A DNA stretch of 64,000 nt from Chinchilla lanigera (GCF_000276665.1 NW_004955463.1:12605516-12669515), one strand, 5' to 3'. Numbered from the stretch's first letter, positions 22,640 to 33,935 are shown. The notes: a model not told the origin generated them from the letters alone. Program-made: numbers and translations.

Positions 22640-23150
22640 GTTCTCTCTCATTCTATTTGCTGCAGCTATGATAAAATACACAAGGCTGGGTATCTTATAA
22701 AGACAAGAGGTTTGTTTAGTTTACAGTTTCAGAGTGTGAAAACCCAAATCAGGCAGCCCTATCTGAGGATGAAGGACTCATGGAAGGTGGCCTCAGAACA
22801 GTGAGAACACTGTGGATGCACCTCATAGTGACACTAGAAGCCTGAGAGATTCAGGGCAAGACTTGCTTGTCTTAGGACAACCCATTCTCATGGAAACTTC
22901 TCAGGGTCTTGTGATAACTACATTGATCTCTCCCACAGGTAATGCCTCACAGTGCTCTAGTTACCTTTCAGGGGACCACACCTCTTACAAGTCCTCTGAG
23001 GTTGATGTTGCTGTACACTGTTACCCAGTTAAAGTTGGAGCCCTTCGCAGGAATGGCATTTAAGATCATTTGGGTTTGAGTTAAGAACCACGTTTCCAGC
23101 ACATGAGTCTTTGGTAGACACACAAACCACATGAAAACCATAGCACCTAT
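22640..23150 (-). mobile_element. MST/THE1-like MaLR LTR, antisense
   Basis: Reversed landmarks: tgctgcagctatgataaaatac, ctgggtatcttataaagacaagaggtttg, ctcatggaaggtggcctcag, and an end tttggtagacacacaaaccaca...ccatagcacc. The 83-codon open frame at 22812-23063 lies wholly inside this LTR and is not a gene. Confidence 0.7.
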
Positions 23151-23379
23151 TTTTATTTTCTCTATTTTTTCAGTTTCGTCTAAAAATCTAACAGAATTTC
23201 AGGCACACCAAGAAACTGCTGCTAATATCCTTAAATCACTATTATCTATTGTTTTTCTCAACCAAATGCTTGAGTCTAAAAAGTATTTTTTTTCTTAAAT
23301 TAATTTTAAGACCCTACTTTGGAAATTAAAGTTAAACATTAACTTTTCTTGCATCATATAAAAATGTGATTTTTTCTTG

Positions 23380-23575
23380 TTGAGCACAGTGGCACAACCC
23401 CGTAATCCCAGCCTTTTGGGAGGCTGAGGTAGGAGAATTGCAAGTTTCAGCCCAGCTTAGGCAACTTAGTGACTTTGGAAGACCCTGTATCAAAAATAAG
23501 AATAATAAAAAGGCTGGGGGTGTTGCTCGGTGCAAAGGCCCTGGTTCAATCTCTAGTGCTCCAAAAGGAGAAAAG
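23380..23575 (+). mobile_element. B1/ID composite SINE, sense
   Basis: The B1-like half (gagcacagtggcacaacccc ... gggaggctgaggtaggagaattg) is followed by aataaaaag and an ID-like half (gctgggggtgttgctcggtg ... ggttcaatctctagtgctcc). Imperfect flanking repeats (gattttttcttg / gaatttttcttg) look like a TSD. An old dimeric SINE. Confidence 0.8.
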
Positions 23576-24085
23576 GTGAATTTTTCTTGAGGAAATTGAT
23601 TAGCTAAATAGGAGGAAATTCCAACTGGAAGGAAATATCAGTAAGGAACAACAATATAATAGGCAGCACTTGTCATTGTGTCATAAGGAAATGTAGCATG
23701 GTTTCATTTGCAAACTAGAGTTTTTGCAAATAAATTATGATACACAGACATGGATGCACTGCCATCTGTCATTGTGTAAAACAAAAATTCCTTATGAAAT
23801 GAATACTCATCCCCTTTTTGCCATACTGCTGTAAACAAACAGTTTAAAGCAGAAGGTTCCTCAAACATAAAGATAGAATGATTTTTCTATAAAAGGAAGC
23901 TCTGCCTTCATATTTGTAAATATGCCAACTTTTGCCAACTTCTATGACATGTATTTTATAGTATCCAGGGAATAAATTAGTAGGAATTTTGTAATCTAAC
24001 TTCTTGGCTTCGTTGTAGTCACCATATTCCTTAGAATCTTTCATTCTTTTCATGATAGAATCATTTCTTCCTGTCACGTGCTGAT
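23576..24085 (+). other. Intron, no recognised repeat
   Basis: Unassigned AT-rich sequence. Minus-strand open frame 23844-24077 has no similarity I can recognise. Confidence 0.4.
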
Positions 24086-24089
24086 CCTG

Positions 24090-24450
24090 TCACTAGTACC
24101 AAGCCTCCCATGCCGCCCAGAGACAATCTGGTTCTTACATAGCAGGTCAACTATCAACTAGTGTTGACTTCGACTTGCCAGGCGATGGCAGCAGAGTACC
24201 GTGAAATGATCAAGGCCCTGCGATATAGTGTGGAATGGTGCATGAATTTAAATCTGGAAAGCGGATTCTAGCCTTAAGGTGCCAAAAAGTATGTCATTTC
24301 AGAAACAGGCCACGGGTCCTATGTGTTTAAAAGTCATCATCGAATTCGGCAATCATAGCAACTCACTTTCAAACGGTACTGAAGAACTTTCCAATGAATG
24401 ACAAAAAAACTTGTTGAGTTTGGATGACAAATTTCAGATGGATTATTTCA
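24090..24450 (+). other. Unassigned CpG-bearing intronic segment
   Basis: It contains more CpG than surrounding DNA (ccatgccgcccag, acttcgacttgccaggcgatgg, cgaattcggcaatc, aaacggtactg) and a short coding-like run (MAAEYREMIKALRYSVEWCM) that ends at a stop. It matches no repeat I know. It could be a decayed processed gene fragment or a conserved non-coding element. Confidence 0.3.
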
Positions 24451-24471
24451 TGGTTTCAGAAGGAGGTGAAG

Positions 24472-24560
24472 GGGGCTGGGCATTTAGTTCAGCGGCACAG
24501 AGCCTGCCTGGCAAGCGCAAGGTTGTGAGTTTGATTCCCAGTGCCGGAAAAGAAAAAAAA
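24472..24560 (+). mobile_element. ID-like SINE, sense
   Basis: Body ggggctgggcatttagttc ... gtttgattcccagtgccgg plus A tail. Imperfect flanking duplication cagaaggaggtgaag / cagaagcaatgaagg. It is slightly older than the 19.7-kb copy. Confidence 0.9.
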
Positions 24561-24679
24561 CAGAAGCAATGAAGGCTATCCTCAGTCTGCTCCCTTCAAA
24601 TAATTATCTCTTTATTGAGCTCATTAGATTTTCTTGTCCTTGCCAATTTCTCTTTCCTTAATATACTCGGTGAGAATTC

Positions 24680-25065
24680 AGAGAACTTGAATTATGACCA
24701 CAGCCATTCCACTGGTTAGCTGTGGTTTAAGAAAGATGTATTATCTTTTGGGGTCTCAGTGTAATCATCTCAAAAAATACAGAAGTCCTTATTCTCTCTA
24801 CAGCCCTTTCTAATTGTTATGTTCTTGGCTTTTAGTATCTCTTTTTTTGATTACTTCCAGTTGTCTAAACTAGAACCACACTAATAGTGTTCCATTTAAA
24901 TTAATAATATAATATTATAGATATGTAGCATGGATTCTGAATTGGCCAATTCTTAGCTGTGTAACTTTAATTACTTAAATTCTGAGTGTGCTTCATATTT
25001 CTTTGAAGTGCCCACAATATTACATATCTTAGAGGGCTAGATGTAAATATTAATACATAAGGAAC
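24680..25065 (+). mobile_element. Probable MIR fragments
   Basis: Two stretches (24695-24780: ttccactggttagctgtgg...gtctcagtgtaatcatctc; 24940-25060: ggattctgaattgg...ttagctgtgtaactttaattactt) follow the MIR core order. Both are highly decayed. Confidence 0.45.
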
Positions 25066-25069
25066 ATGC

Positions 25070-26665
25070 GACTTGATTATCAAAAATAAAATACAGATAA
25101 ACTTGAAATGGGAGAAAAAGATACTCCTGGCAGATTATGCTTAGTTCTACCCATCCCCTAATGTATTTTAGGTTCAGAGCATGAACACCATTAGACTAGT
25201 CTTCAGGGTAGCAGGAGTAATCGTTTTTCGGCCCTTTTGCTTAATGAAATTAGATAAGTTATTGGGCAGGCACTTTCACAGCCCCAACTGGGTATTCATG
25301 GCCTGCTATTTCAAGATTTTAAAATGTTGGTCCTCAACCATTGTGGAGAGGAATCTTTATAAGTGATGGGGGAGAGAGAAGAGGCGATTTAGAAATGACC
25401 CTTAGGAAAGGTATATCCAAATTCTTCCAATTTTCATTCCCTGAGAACTGTTTTAGAGTCCTTATTAAAATGCTAATATTCTGTTGGGAAGGAGTCACAC
25501 CTAAAGGAAAGCAGAATTACAAAAAGGAAATTGAAGAGACAATGTGAAAGAAATTAGGAAAAGAAAAAAAAATTGATAAGAAGTGGTTTGACAGACAGCT
25601 AAACTGCTGGATCTATTTATGGATTTATCTTACTTCACCAGTTTTTTTTTTTTAGGTTTTTGATTTGCTTTTTTACATAAATATGTAAGACTAAAAATTA
25701 ACCTTTTTAGATCACCTAGCCCTTGTCCCCTAGGAAGGAGAATGCCAAACCCAGAACTAATTACCTTGATGAATCCACCAGCTCTGTGTCTCAGCTTGGC
25801 TCACCTGAGCAGCCACAACCCTCCTGTTAGGTTGGAGCCAGTGTAGACATCACCACACAATTCCTACTGTTCTGTAAAGCAGGAAGCAGGGATTACAATT
25901 CCGCTGAAGTCCAATGAAAAGGGAAGCAACTTGGTAACAAGTCCACAAAGACTATAGTTAAATTTCTGTACTCTTATGTGTGTGACAGTTACAGAGTATG
26001 CCTCCAATAGTACAGTTGTGTCCTTATCCTGATGATCACAAAAGCTTCCCACTTGATTTCCCTAGCTCTGGTCTATTATAGTGCCGACCCCTGCCAGTTT
26101 CCATCATATTCTGATCATAGATGGATACATGCACACATATTAGGGACATTCACAAATTATGGTGGAAGTTTAAATTGAAGATAATTACAGTAAAAGACAC
26201 ATTGCTATTAATCTCCCTCAGAGTACGCCCCTTTGCTTCCACCATTCTTGCTCCATCATTTTTCCCACTTTCTGAGGCCATTTTGAAAATATTCTTAATG
26301 TCTGTATTGGAGCTGTTGCGGCTGCCTCAGTGTCCTGAATCAATTCAAAACAATTATCTTTCATGGTCATCTTGATATTAGGGAAGAGCCAGAAGTCTCC
26401 TGGTGCCTGTGAATAAAGTAGATGAGGGCGCACTGTCATGTTTTTAACAAGCCCATTTTTATTGGATGAAAGCAGCAGCATGCACTATATACTTTACCAT
26501 GCCTGAAAAGATACAAAAAAGAATTTCCAAAATTGCTTCAAAAGTGGAAAGAATGATGGGATAAGAGTGTTTCAAGTAAGAAGAGGTGTTTTGAGGGGGA
26601 TTAATAGTAATGTGATTTTTAATGTAATAATTTTGTTTTATTTGAGTCACCATGTTTTTTGATCA
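25070..26665 (+). other. Intron, no recognised repeat
   Basis: No repeat, RNA gene or coding similarity seen; several short open frames on both strands are unsupported. Confidence 0.4.

Positions 26666-26669
<4 letters not shown>

Positions 26670-26707
<38 letters not shown>
26670..26707. repeat. (GT)n microsatellite
   Basis: Uninterrupted GT dinucleotides, about 19 units. Confidence 0.97.
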
Positions 26708-26709
<2 letters not shown>

Positions 26710-27083
26710 GTAGGCAGGTGTATACTTCCCCTACTTTTGGGCTTAGGTTATAGTACTGGTGCTTCTTAAGCTCCTAAAGTTACTGGCTTTTATTCAGATT
26801 ACATGATGTCACTTTTAGATGTATCATACTGATTGGAAAATTACTAAATTTTGTAAATAATTGTAGTGACTTAACTATTTAGCAAATTGGAACAGATTCA
26901 GAATTAGTTAAGAAAAATATGCATTGTTTTCATTCATTTGAAGTGATAAGGTTTCTTGAGGGAGATAGAAAAAGGTGGAATTATTTCTCTCCATATGGAA
27001 ATCATATCTGAGGCATGTCTTTCTATGGAGTCCTATCACATATGCCACAGGAGGAAATGTTTTCTGTTGCTTCTTTAAAAAAA
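26708..27083 (+). other. Intron, nothing recognised
   Basis: Unassigned AT-rich sequence between the microsatellite and the next SINE. Confidence 0.4.
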
Positions 27084-27093
27084 TCATTTCTTA

Positions 27094-27192
27094 GGGACTG
27101 GGGATTTAGCTCAGCGGCACAGCACCTGCCTGGCAAGCTCAAGGTCATGAGTTAGCTTCCTGGTAGCAGGAAAAAACAACAACAACAAAAAT
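27094..27192 (+). mobile_element. ID-like SINE, sense, 10-bp TSD
   Basis: Body gggactggggatttagctc ... A/C tail, flanked by tcatttctta at 27084-27093 and 27193-27202. Confidence 0.92.
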
Positions 27193-27219
27193 TCATTTCT
27201 TAAAAATAAAAGATACTCA

Positions 27220-27377
27220 CTGGGCATAGTGGCGCATGCCTGTAATCCCAGCACTTGAGAAGCTGAGGCAGGAGGATTGTGAGTTCGAGACCAACCTGGG
27301 CTACAAAGTGAGCCAAGGCCAGCCTGAACTGCGTAGTGAGACCCAGTCTCAAAAAGACAAAAAATAAATAAATAAAT
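27220..27377 (+). mobile_element. B1-like 7SL-derived SINE, sense, 12-bp TSD
   Basis: The 7SL-type body ctgggcatagtggcgcatgc ... tgtaatcccagcacttgagaa ... ggattgtgagttcgagacca has an internal second copy of the cctgggctac...agccaaggccagcctgaactgcgtagtgag segment, then an (AAAT)n tail. Direct repeats aaaagatactca at 27208-27219 and 27378-27389. Confidence 0.93.
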
Positions 27378-27689
27378 AAAAGATACTCAAAATGCTGACC
27401 ATGTACAAAAGGACTTTTATTTCTTTTATGTATTCACAGTTCTCAGACATATGCTCTTTTCGATGTCTAATGCTTTATTCAGAAATCTTCTTTAGAAGCT
27501 CCATTGTGAAGTTATAGTAAGCTCAGGCAAGATATTACCAGTCTACCTAAGGTGTTAAGCAGAAGTCCTTTCCAAATTTTCTGACTTAAAATATGAGAAA
27601 ACAGTTACTTGCACACTATCAGCTACAGATAAATGACAGACAGATTTGAAAGACAATAAAATCTGAGGCAACTCAGATGCCTATCTACC

Positions 27690-27960
27690 ATCGTAAAGAA
27701 GGAATTTTGTCATCCTGCTTATTCTTTACTTTTTCCCTCAAGTGTTTGAAGCAATATTGAAATTGAGGGTAAGGTAACAATGCTCCAATAACAAAAACAA
27801 TACAAAAACTATAAAAACTATGCAGAATTTCAAAACAAGATGATAGGAAATCATCAACAGTTGTTGTATCACTTATTGTTACCTTCAAAGTAATTGTTCA
27901 GATTACCAGCTATAGATATGCAAGACTGATGAAACAATTAAACAATAACTGTTCCTTTCA
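27690..27960 (+). repeat. Unclassified interspersed repeat, second copy
   Basis: Bases 27800-27945 (atttcaaaacaagatgatag ... gatatgcaagactgatgaaa) align with 16760-16885 over their whole length, without the long A run. This identifies a dispersed family with at least two members in the window. I cannot name it; a LINE 3' end is possible. Confidence 0.45.
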
Positions 27961-28001
27961 ATAAACCAACAGAAATTAGTAGTACAGTTATCTTAGCTAT
28001 C

Positions 28002-28030
28002 TTGTGTGTGTGTGTATATATATATATTTC
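28002..28030. repeat. (GT)n(AT)n simple repeat
   Basis: tgtgtgtgtgtgtatatata tract. Confidence 0.8.
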
Positions 28031-30209
28031 CTTTCCTTCTTTCTTTTCTCCTTTCCCTTATCTGAGTTGTTCTTTCCTATTTAGCAGTTTCTTTCCCTTT
28101 CATAATACCTAGTGTACCTCTCAGTTTTATTTACTCTTTCAGGTTCTTACACTAGGGAGACAATCTGGTGTTCACATATGCAGGTCTGATTTATTTCACT
28201 TATGAGTGTGGTTTCTAGTTGTCACAACTTCTATATCTGCCCTATTGTGCAGCCCACAAACCCTGTTATACTTCCTTTTGAGAATCAGCAGAATGATCAA
28301 TTCAGGGTTGAAAGGAGTGGAAAGAGCTCATCTGAGCCAGTGCAGCGTTGACCTGCAGTCCGTCAGCACCTCACTAGAAACCTTACCAATCTCCACCAAG
28401 TCTGCACACATTTCTATGTTAGGTAAGCTACCAAAGTTACAAAAATTATTAATGTATTTTCAGAGGAGTGTCTAAGAATGACCCAGGGAAAATTCAAAGT
28501 GTTAGTGAAAAACTGAAAGATTTACAGTAGCCCTCACCTTGTCCATTCACCCCCCCCACACACACACACACACACTCACAAGTTCTTCTAATAGCTGGCA
28601 CACACTGTTGGCTGGAGAGTTAGGCTTTGAAAACAGTACAGCTTCCAGCAATTCTATTGTTCCAAGGCCAGTGTGGGCATGATGTCTTTTCCATTCCAGA
28701 ACTCAGTTTCTAGCCCTTGTTCTAAACTGGCCAGCCTTAAAGACTGAGAGTTGTTAATACTACTAATGTTCTGTCAGGTTTCTCTTCAGATCTCACCTTC
28801 CTAACCCACTTCTCCCAGGACAAAAAGTAATTAGCAAATAAGGAAACATCAGTCAACCTGAAACCCCCTGCCTCCATCTGAAAGTGAAGATTCTGAGGAT
28901 TACAGGTAGGGAGCAATCTCACCTGAGTGATGCAATCATTACCACTTGAGCCAAAAATCACTCATCCAAAGGATGTTCTTTTTCTTCCAGAACTATGTTG
29001 AGATTTTTGATGGATTAGAATGGTTCAAAAGAGAATTACATCAAAAGAATTGTGATATCAAGGTGTCTCTGTGGCTCTTCCTGTCAGCCATTGTTCAAAA
29101 TGAGGTGTTACAGGGGTTTAAAAGTTTATCCTGTAGGAACTCCCCATACTGACTAGTGTAAGTATAGAAACGGTGGTTAAAACCAGTGGGAAAGGTTTTA
29201 TCTTCTTTATCCACTTGGATGAGCAGAGGCAGAGGAGTAGAGGCGATGCCAATCTGACTTTGTTCCCCTCCTTGATAACTTCTGCTCAGACCATCTCTCC
29301 ACCTCTGATCATTTGCCTATCAGGTTGTAGCAAGCAGGCAATGCAGCTCTTTAAAGAGTGAATGACAAACATTAAAATTCCAAAACATTTTTCACCATGT
29401 GATTTTTTTTATCACAGTATCAAATGCCAATTCTTACTGACTGACATTGGTTTCCCAAGCCACAATGTTGTAAAAGTATTCTTGGGTTGAATCAGAGTTT
29501 CAGGAAGTGAATGGAAAATTGAACATCAGTATATGCATGCAGAAGGGAGTAACTGCTTACTTGTAACTTTTTTTCCTTCTTAAAATAGTTTCATATTGCT
29601 CGTTCCATCCACAAATTTCAAACATTCTTCCATCTATCCTTATAATCACTCTTCAGAGTCATTATATTATCCCCATTTTGCAAATGATAAAATTATTTGC
29701 TTTTGTGTTATTTCAAGTTTTAGCAACATCTGTAAGGAAGAGATTGTTCAAAATTCACAGTAATGATAAAGAAATCCTTGCCGGAAAGTTAAAGTGTGAA
29801 CTAGTGATGTCCCAGGAAAATGAGCAGCAAGCTGACCAGCATTTACAGAAGGGAGATGAGACTTGTGTAGTGCTGCTTCCTCAGTGTCTTGTGGGGGCTC
29901 CAGACCATGCTTGTCACAGGAGGGCTCCTCAGGTTCTGCCTCCTGAATAAGACAGAAGGGTGAGGGATTAGTGAGGTTCAGAGTGAACTCAATAGGTGTT
30001 TGTTTTTACATGCATGTGGATTTTAAGTCCTCACACTAGTCTTGTAGAAGGATATCAGAGTTTGTTGCACTGTTTACACTAATCAATAGCTAAAGATTCC
30101 CACTTCCTTTCTAGTCAAGAGATTGGAAATATCGAGCCAATAGGAGTGGTTCAAAGTTCCCTTGCGAAGAGATTCCATGCTTCTCACTAACGGTGCTGTG
30201 CTACTGCAG
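28031..30209 (+). other. End of the 17.2-kb KCNU1 intron
   Basis: Mostly unassigned. It includes a C/CA-rich run at 28548-28580 and a possible decayed antisense MIR near 29635-29700 (attatccccattttgcaaatga). The intron ends with a candidate branch site ctcactaac and acceptor gctgtgctactgcag. Confidence 0.45.
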
Positions 30210-30324
30210 GGGCAGCAGTAACGGCAATGAAGAACAACAGAAAGGAATCATCTGGTACAGGAAAGCAGGATTCTTCTTCAAGCGAACATGAAAGCTCTTT
30301 AAGCTACTCAAGTTTTGCCATCAG
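30210..30324 (+). CDS. KCNU1: KCNU1 (Slo3) internal exon, RCK1-RCK2 linker, last in window
   Basis: This 115-base exon has two bases finishing a Gly codon, 37 codons, and two bases opening an Arg codon. The acceptor tgctactgcag is preceded by a ctaac branch-like site; the donor ATCAG|gtaaga is consensus. The peptide AAVTAMKNNRKESSGTGKQD then a Ser-rich SSSSEHESSLSYSSF aligns loosely with the Slo3 linker (VKRMKKCLKGISS..SGQDS). The linker is the fastest-evolving Slo3 region, so similarity is low, but the phase fits exactly. Serines here could be phosphorylation sites (inference). The in-frame ATG at 30227 is internal, not a start. Confidence 0.85.
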
Positions 30325-30736
30325 GTAAGAGCTGCAGAGCAGCTTGAAACCCTATGGCTTTCTGCAAATCACTCAGCATTAAAAATCAAAACTGGTTTAG
30401 GGGAATGGAGGAAACAGAAGGAAGGGAAAAGCAAAGGGAAAAAAAGTATATATGTATATATATATATATATATACATATATACATATGATAGTTAAAATA
30501 GTTATGCTGTGAATTTCTCTCATTTCATTGAAAAGATAGGTTTGTGATAATATTGTTTGGATCATTAAATGCTGATATACTCTGAGTAACTAATTTAAAG
30601 ACAAAAATATGCAATGTTTTAACCATTGTTACCCTCCTATCATATTGTTTTGGAATTTTGTTTTTTTGTTTTGGAGTTTTTTTCTTTTTCTTTAAAATAA
30701 AAATAAAAAAAACTAAAATTTTTTTTTTCACTTAAG
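30325..30736 (+). other. Start of the next KCNU1 intron
   Basis: Begins with consensus gtaaga. It contains an (AT)n tract at about 30446-30486 and nothing else recognised. No later KCNU1 exon was found in the remaining 33.7 kb. Confidence 0.5.
30446..30488. repeat. (AT)n simple repeat
   Basis: tatatatgtatatatat-type tract. Confidence 0.9.
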
Positions 30737-30746
30737 CCAGAATATT

Positions 30747-30851
30747 GGGCTGGGGATTTAGCTCAGCAGCAAAGCGCCTAACTGGCAAGCGCAAGGTTGT
30801 GAGTTCGATGGCTGGTACTGGAAAAAAAAAACAAAACAAAACAAAAATAAA
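30747..30851 (+). mobile_element. ID-like SINE, sense, 10-bp TSD
   Basis: gggctggggatttagctcag body with (AAAAC)n tail; ccagaatatt at 30737-30746 and 30852-30861. Confidence 0.92.
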
Positions 30852-30861
30852 CCAGAATATT

Positions 30862-31218
30862 TACTTCATAAGTTCCTACATAAAGCAATGGAAACTATTC
30901 CTCACCAAAATCAATTCCTCTCTACTCCCATACAATTAAGTTATGGAAATATAACTCTCCTCACTGGTCATCGTTCTGATCATCTGTACCCGTCATAACT
31001 AGAAGTTAAGTAACCCGAGTTTCTTTCAGCTCAGCTTCATGTACTCTAGAAATCAAGGTTAGGGCCAAGATTTAGCTATTCCCACATGACTTTTCTATCA
31101 TTAATACATTCTTTATTTTCAATAGAGTGGTGTTGAGATTGTCTTGTTTTTGCATCTGAAAATTAGGGTCAACAAATCTTCCCTCCAGCTCTATAGTACA
31201 TTAAAATCTCTACTAACC
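30862..31218 (+). other. Intron, nothing recognised
   Basis: Unassigned sequence between two ID SINEs. Confidence 0.4.
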
Positions 31219-31227
31219 AAAAAGCCA

Positions 31228-31328
31228 GATTGGCTTTTTTTTTCTTGTTTTTTGGTACCAGGACTCAAACGCAGGACCTTGTACTTAACAGGCAGGCGTG
31301 TATGCCACTGTGCTATGTCCCCAGCCCT
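31228..31328 (-). mobile_element. ID-like SINE, antisense, 9-bp TSD
   Basis: Reversed T-rich tail, ggtaccaggactcaaacgca, and terminal gctatgtccccagccc; aaaaagcca at 31219-31227 and 31329-31337. Confidence 0.88.
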
Positions 31329-31339
31329 AAAAAGCCACC

Positions 31340-31649
31340 TTGGAAGTGAAAGGTGAGCTCTTAGTTTTCTTACTTAGTTTTGAAATAAAAAGTCAGTCCA
31401 AATTTTTATCACTTTAAACTAACTGTAATATATTGTCAATATTTCAGAGCAGTAGGTATAATATACCAGTAAAAAGTAAAATCTTTAATGAATAATTGTG
31501 ATTGTCTAAAAGAAAATAGTACATTATCAGTAAACCATAACCATTATGGTCTAACATTACATAATGCAATGAATACTTTTTAAAATTTTTGAAGTGATTT
31601 TTCAGTATTTAAAGTGCTTGATTGATACAGTCATTGTACATAACAGTGT
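31340..31649 (+). other. Intron, nothing recognised
   Basis: AT-rich, unassigned. Confidence 0.4.
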
Positions 31650-32155
31650 GTAAGTTCTTCAAAAAATTAAAATAGAATACATGTCATATGGCACAATCTC
31701 ATTTCTGTGTATTTATCTAAAGGATATTAAAACAATACTTCAAAGAGAGTTCTAAACTTTCATGCTCATTGAAGCATTATTTATAATAGTTAAGATACAG
31801 AATTAACCTCAGTGGGTGTCAAAAGATCGAAAGACAAAATGTGATGAGGAACCAGAGTCCAAGAATGGAATATTATTCACTACTCACAAAGAAGGAAATC
31901 CTATCATTTGCAACAAAGTAGATGAACAGGGGGACATCATGCAAGTGAAGAAAGCCACACACAGAAAGACAAACACTGCAGATATTACTTATAGGTGGAA
32001 TTTAAAATAGAACTGAGAAACACACATAGTACGGTAGTAGTTGTCAGGCAATGAGGTGTGGATATTAGTCAGAGCTCATTAAATATACCCTATTATTTCA
32101 ATTATTTCAGTAATCAGTTTTTATATCATGGAAAGTGAATGAAATTGAGATGAAT
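31650..32155 (+). mobile_element. LINE-1 3' end, sense
   Basis: L1 3' words in sense order: ggcacaatctcatttctgtgtatttatctaaagga, gctcattgaagcattatttataatag, gaatggaatattattcactac, aagaaggaaatcctatcatttgc, cacacagaaagacaaacactgcagat, ttacttataggtggaattta. The open frame 31816-32010 is this LINE tail. Confidence 0.8.
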
Positions 32156-32398
32156 AAGTTCAGAGCTTTCCAAGGGAATGGATTTTGAAATATGTCTTTT
32201 ACTTCATCTTATTTGTGATATAATTAACCTGTTTCTTTTAACCCATGAAGAGCCTTGCTTCTGTTTAACTAAGAACTCTGGATCTGTTATACTGTACTAT
32301 ACCTTATACCACAGAGTTTATACTATACCTTACCCACAGGTAGGATGGGCATCAAAAGTCTGAGGCACCAAAATGCCACCCCTTCAGAGCTGCACTTT

Positions 32399-32497
32399 TT
32401 TTTTTTTCGTTTTTTTTTTCTGGTACTGAGAATAGAACTTACAACCCTGTGCTTGCCAGGCAGGCGCTGTGCCACTGAGCTAAATCCCCAGCCCCGC
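32399..32497 (-). mobile_element. ID-like SINE, antisense, 11-bp TSD
   Basis: Reversed tail, then ggtactgagaatagaactt ... gagctaaatccccagcccc; agctgcacttt at 32388-32398 and 32498-32508. The open frame 32323-32505 on the minus strand reads through it. Confidence 0.92.
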
Positions 32498-32509
32498 AGC
32501 TGCACTTTC

Positions 32510-33654
32510 TAAAATGTCTGGGACTTGTGCTTTCTTCCCTGCCTTGCTTGCCATTCCAGATTTTTGAAACTAGTTGAGATATTTTGTGAAAACAACTAAG
32601 TTGTAGGAAAGGTTGTAAGGAATCTCAATTCAGAGTTAGCCTATTTCCAACAGCTAAATAACTACCGACTAGCATTGGGATCGGCATGGTTTTCCCTTTA
32701 AAAACACTTAGTAAATTGATATTTATTGTGTATCTTCTGTGCTAAGTAAGCACTAGGCCAGAAGCTTTTGTAGATATGGAAATCATGTTTCAGCCTCTAT
32801 GCAATCTAGTCCAATAAACAAGATGAATCCCTACAAAATAAATGAGATGGTGAATAAAGCAGCATTTGTTCAAGTGCTACATTGATGGATGTGGCAAAAG
32901 GTCAAAGGAGGCAGAGGCTGGTGCTGGATAGCTTTTCCCAGAAAGCCTCCTGTGGGAAGTGGGATTTGGAGAGGTGGGAGATAGTGGGAACCTGAACTCC
33001 TAGCGGCAGCGTGACGTGGACAAGGCGTGGAGAAATGTGCCTCCCATGCACCAGCTAGTCAGCGTCACTAGAGTGTTGTGCGAAGTAACACCTCATATTT
33101 CTCAAGAACACATTCTTGGCTATTGGTCGTGTGTGTATGTGTCTGTGTACATTATGTTTATGTTAATGCAAAGTTGTTACAAAAACATGATTCAAATTTG
33201 AAAGTTGTTTTGAGGAAATGAAGACAACATATGTAATAACACATAAAGTGGTCCAATCATGTCTGATTTCATGAATTCTTTCTCATGTCTTCTCTATGGT
33301 AATGAAGAACCGGCTACCCATGAACAGCCAGGAGCCATGAAAAATTCTTAGATGTAATGAGCCATTCAATTCCCTTGGCTTTTCCCATTATTTTTAATGC
33401 AGCCATAAGAGCAAACTAACTCAACTTATTGGTATTCTTTTCACTGTTTTCAATTCCTCAGTTGTCTTTGATAAACAAGGAAATGATATAAAGTGGATAT
33501 CTAAGCAGAGATTAGGCCAGGTCACTGGTGATCTGCACACCTGGTTATCCACCTTAGATCTGGTTGAGGATCTCTCAATCTGTTTTGAAAGCCCCCAAAG
33601 ATGTCCAGAACTTAGATCATCTTTGAAACTGGTTTTTTGTTGTTGTTCTGTCAT
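32510..33654 (+). other. Intron with a weak ancient-repeat signature
   Basis: At 32700-32970 the order atttattgtgtatcttctgtgctaagtaagcactaggcca ... caatctagtccaataaacaa ... agaaagcctcctgtgggaag resembles a common ancient mammalian repeat, class undecided. The rest is unassigned. Confidence 0.35.
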
Positions 33655-33935
33655 TGTAATTAACCATAGTTACCCACAATTCACAAATATTAAATGAAAA
33701 ATTCCAGAAATAAAGTTCATAAGTTTTAGATAACTTATTTGAGCAGAATGTTATACTTGTTCTATTTGTTTATCATTTTTAACCTCTATGTTTAATTTAT
33801 AAATTAAACTTTATCATAGGTATGTATATAAAGAGAAAAAAGAATAGTATGTATAAGATTCCATTTTACCTGTGTTTCCATACATCTATTGGGAGTTTGA
33901 ACCCATCCCGCATGGATAAGGAAGGACTGCTAGGT
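33655..33935 (-). mobile_element. Tigger-type (TcMar) DNA transposon fragment
   Basis: Landmarks: aattaaccatagttacccacaatt, atattaaatgaaaaattccagaaataaa, atttataaattaaactttatcataggtatgtat, and a terminus cccgcatggataaggaaggactgct that matches the Tigger-group inverted repeat (ccgcggataagggggactactg). It is a non-autonomous or internally deleted fossil with no transposase frame. Orientation assignment is tentative. Confidence 0.75.

Noticed and set aside
22812..23063. 83-codon open frame after an ATG
   Set aside because: Entirely within a reversed MaLR LTR; composition and boundaries follow the LTR.
28253..28422. Exon-like segment with good acceptor (ctattgtgcag) and donor (TTAG|gtaagc) and an 89-codon open frame
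   Set aside because: The flanking KCNU1 exons (12869-12966 and 30210-30324) already join in phase without it. Reading in from the upstream exon gives a stop (TGA) after about eight codons, and no Slo3 similarity exists. At most a cryptic or poison exon.
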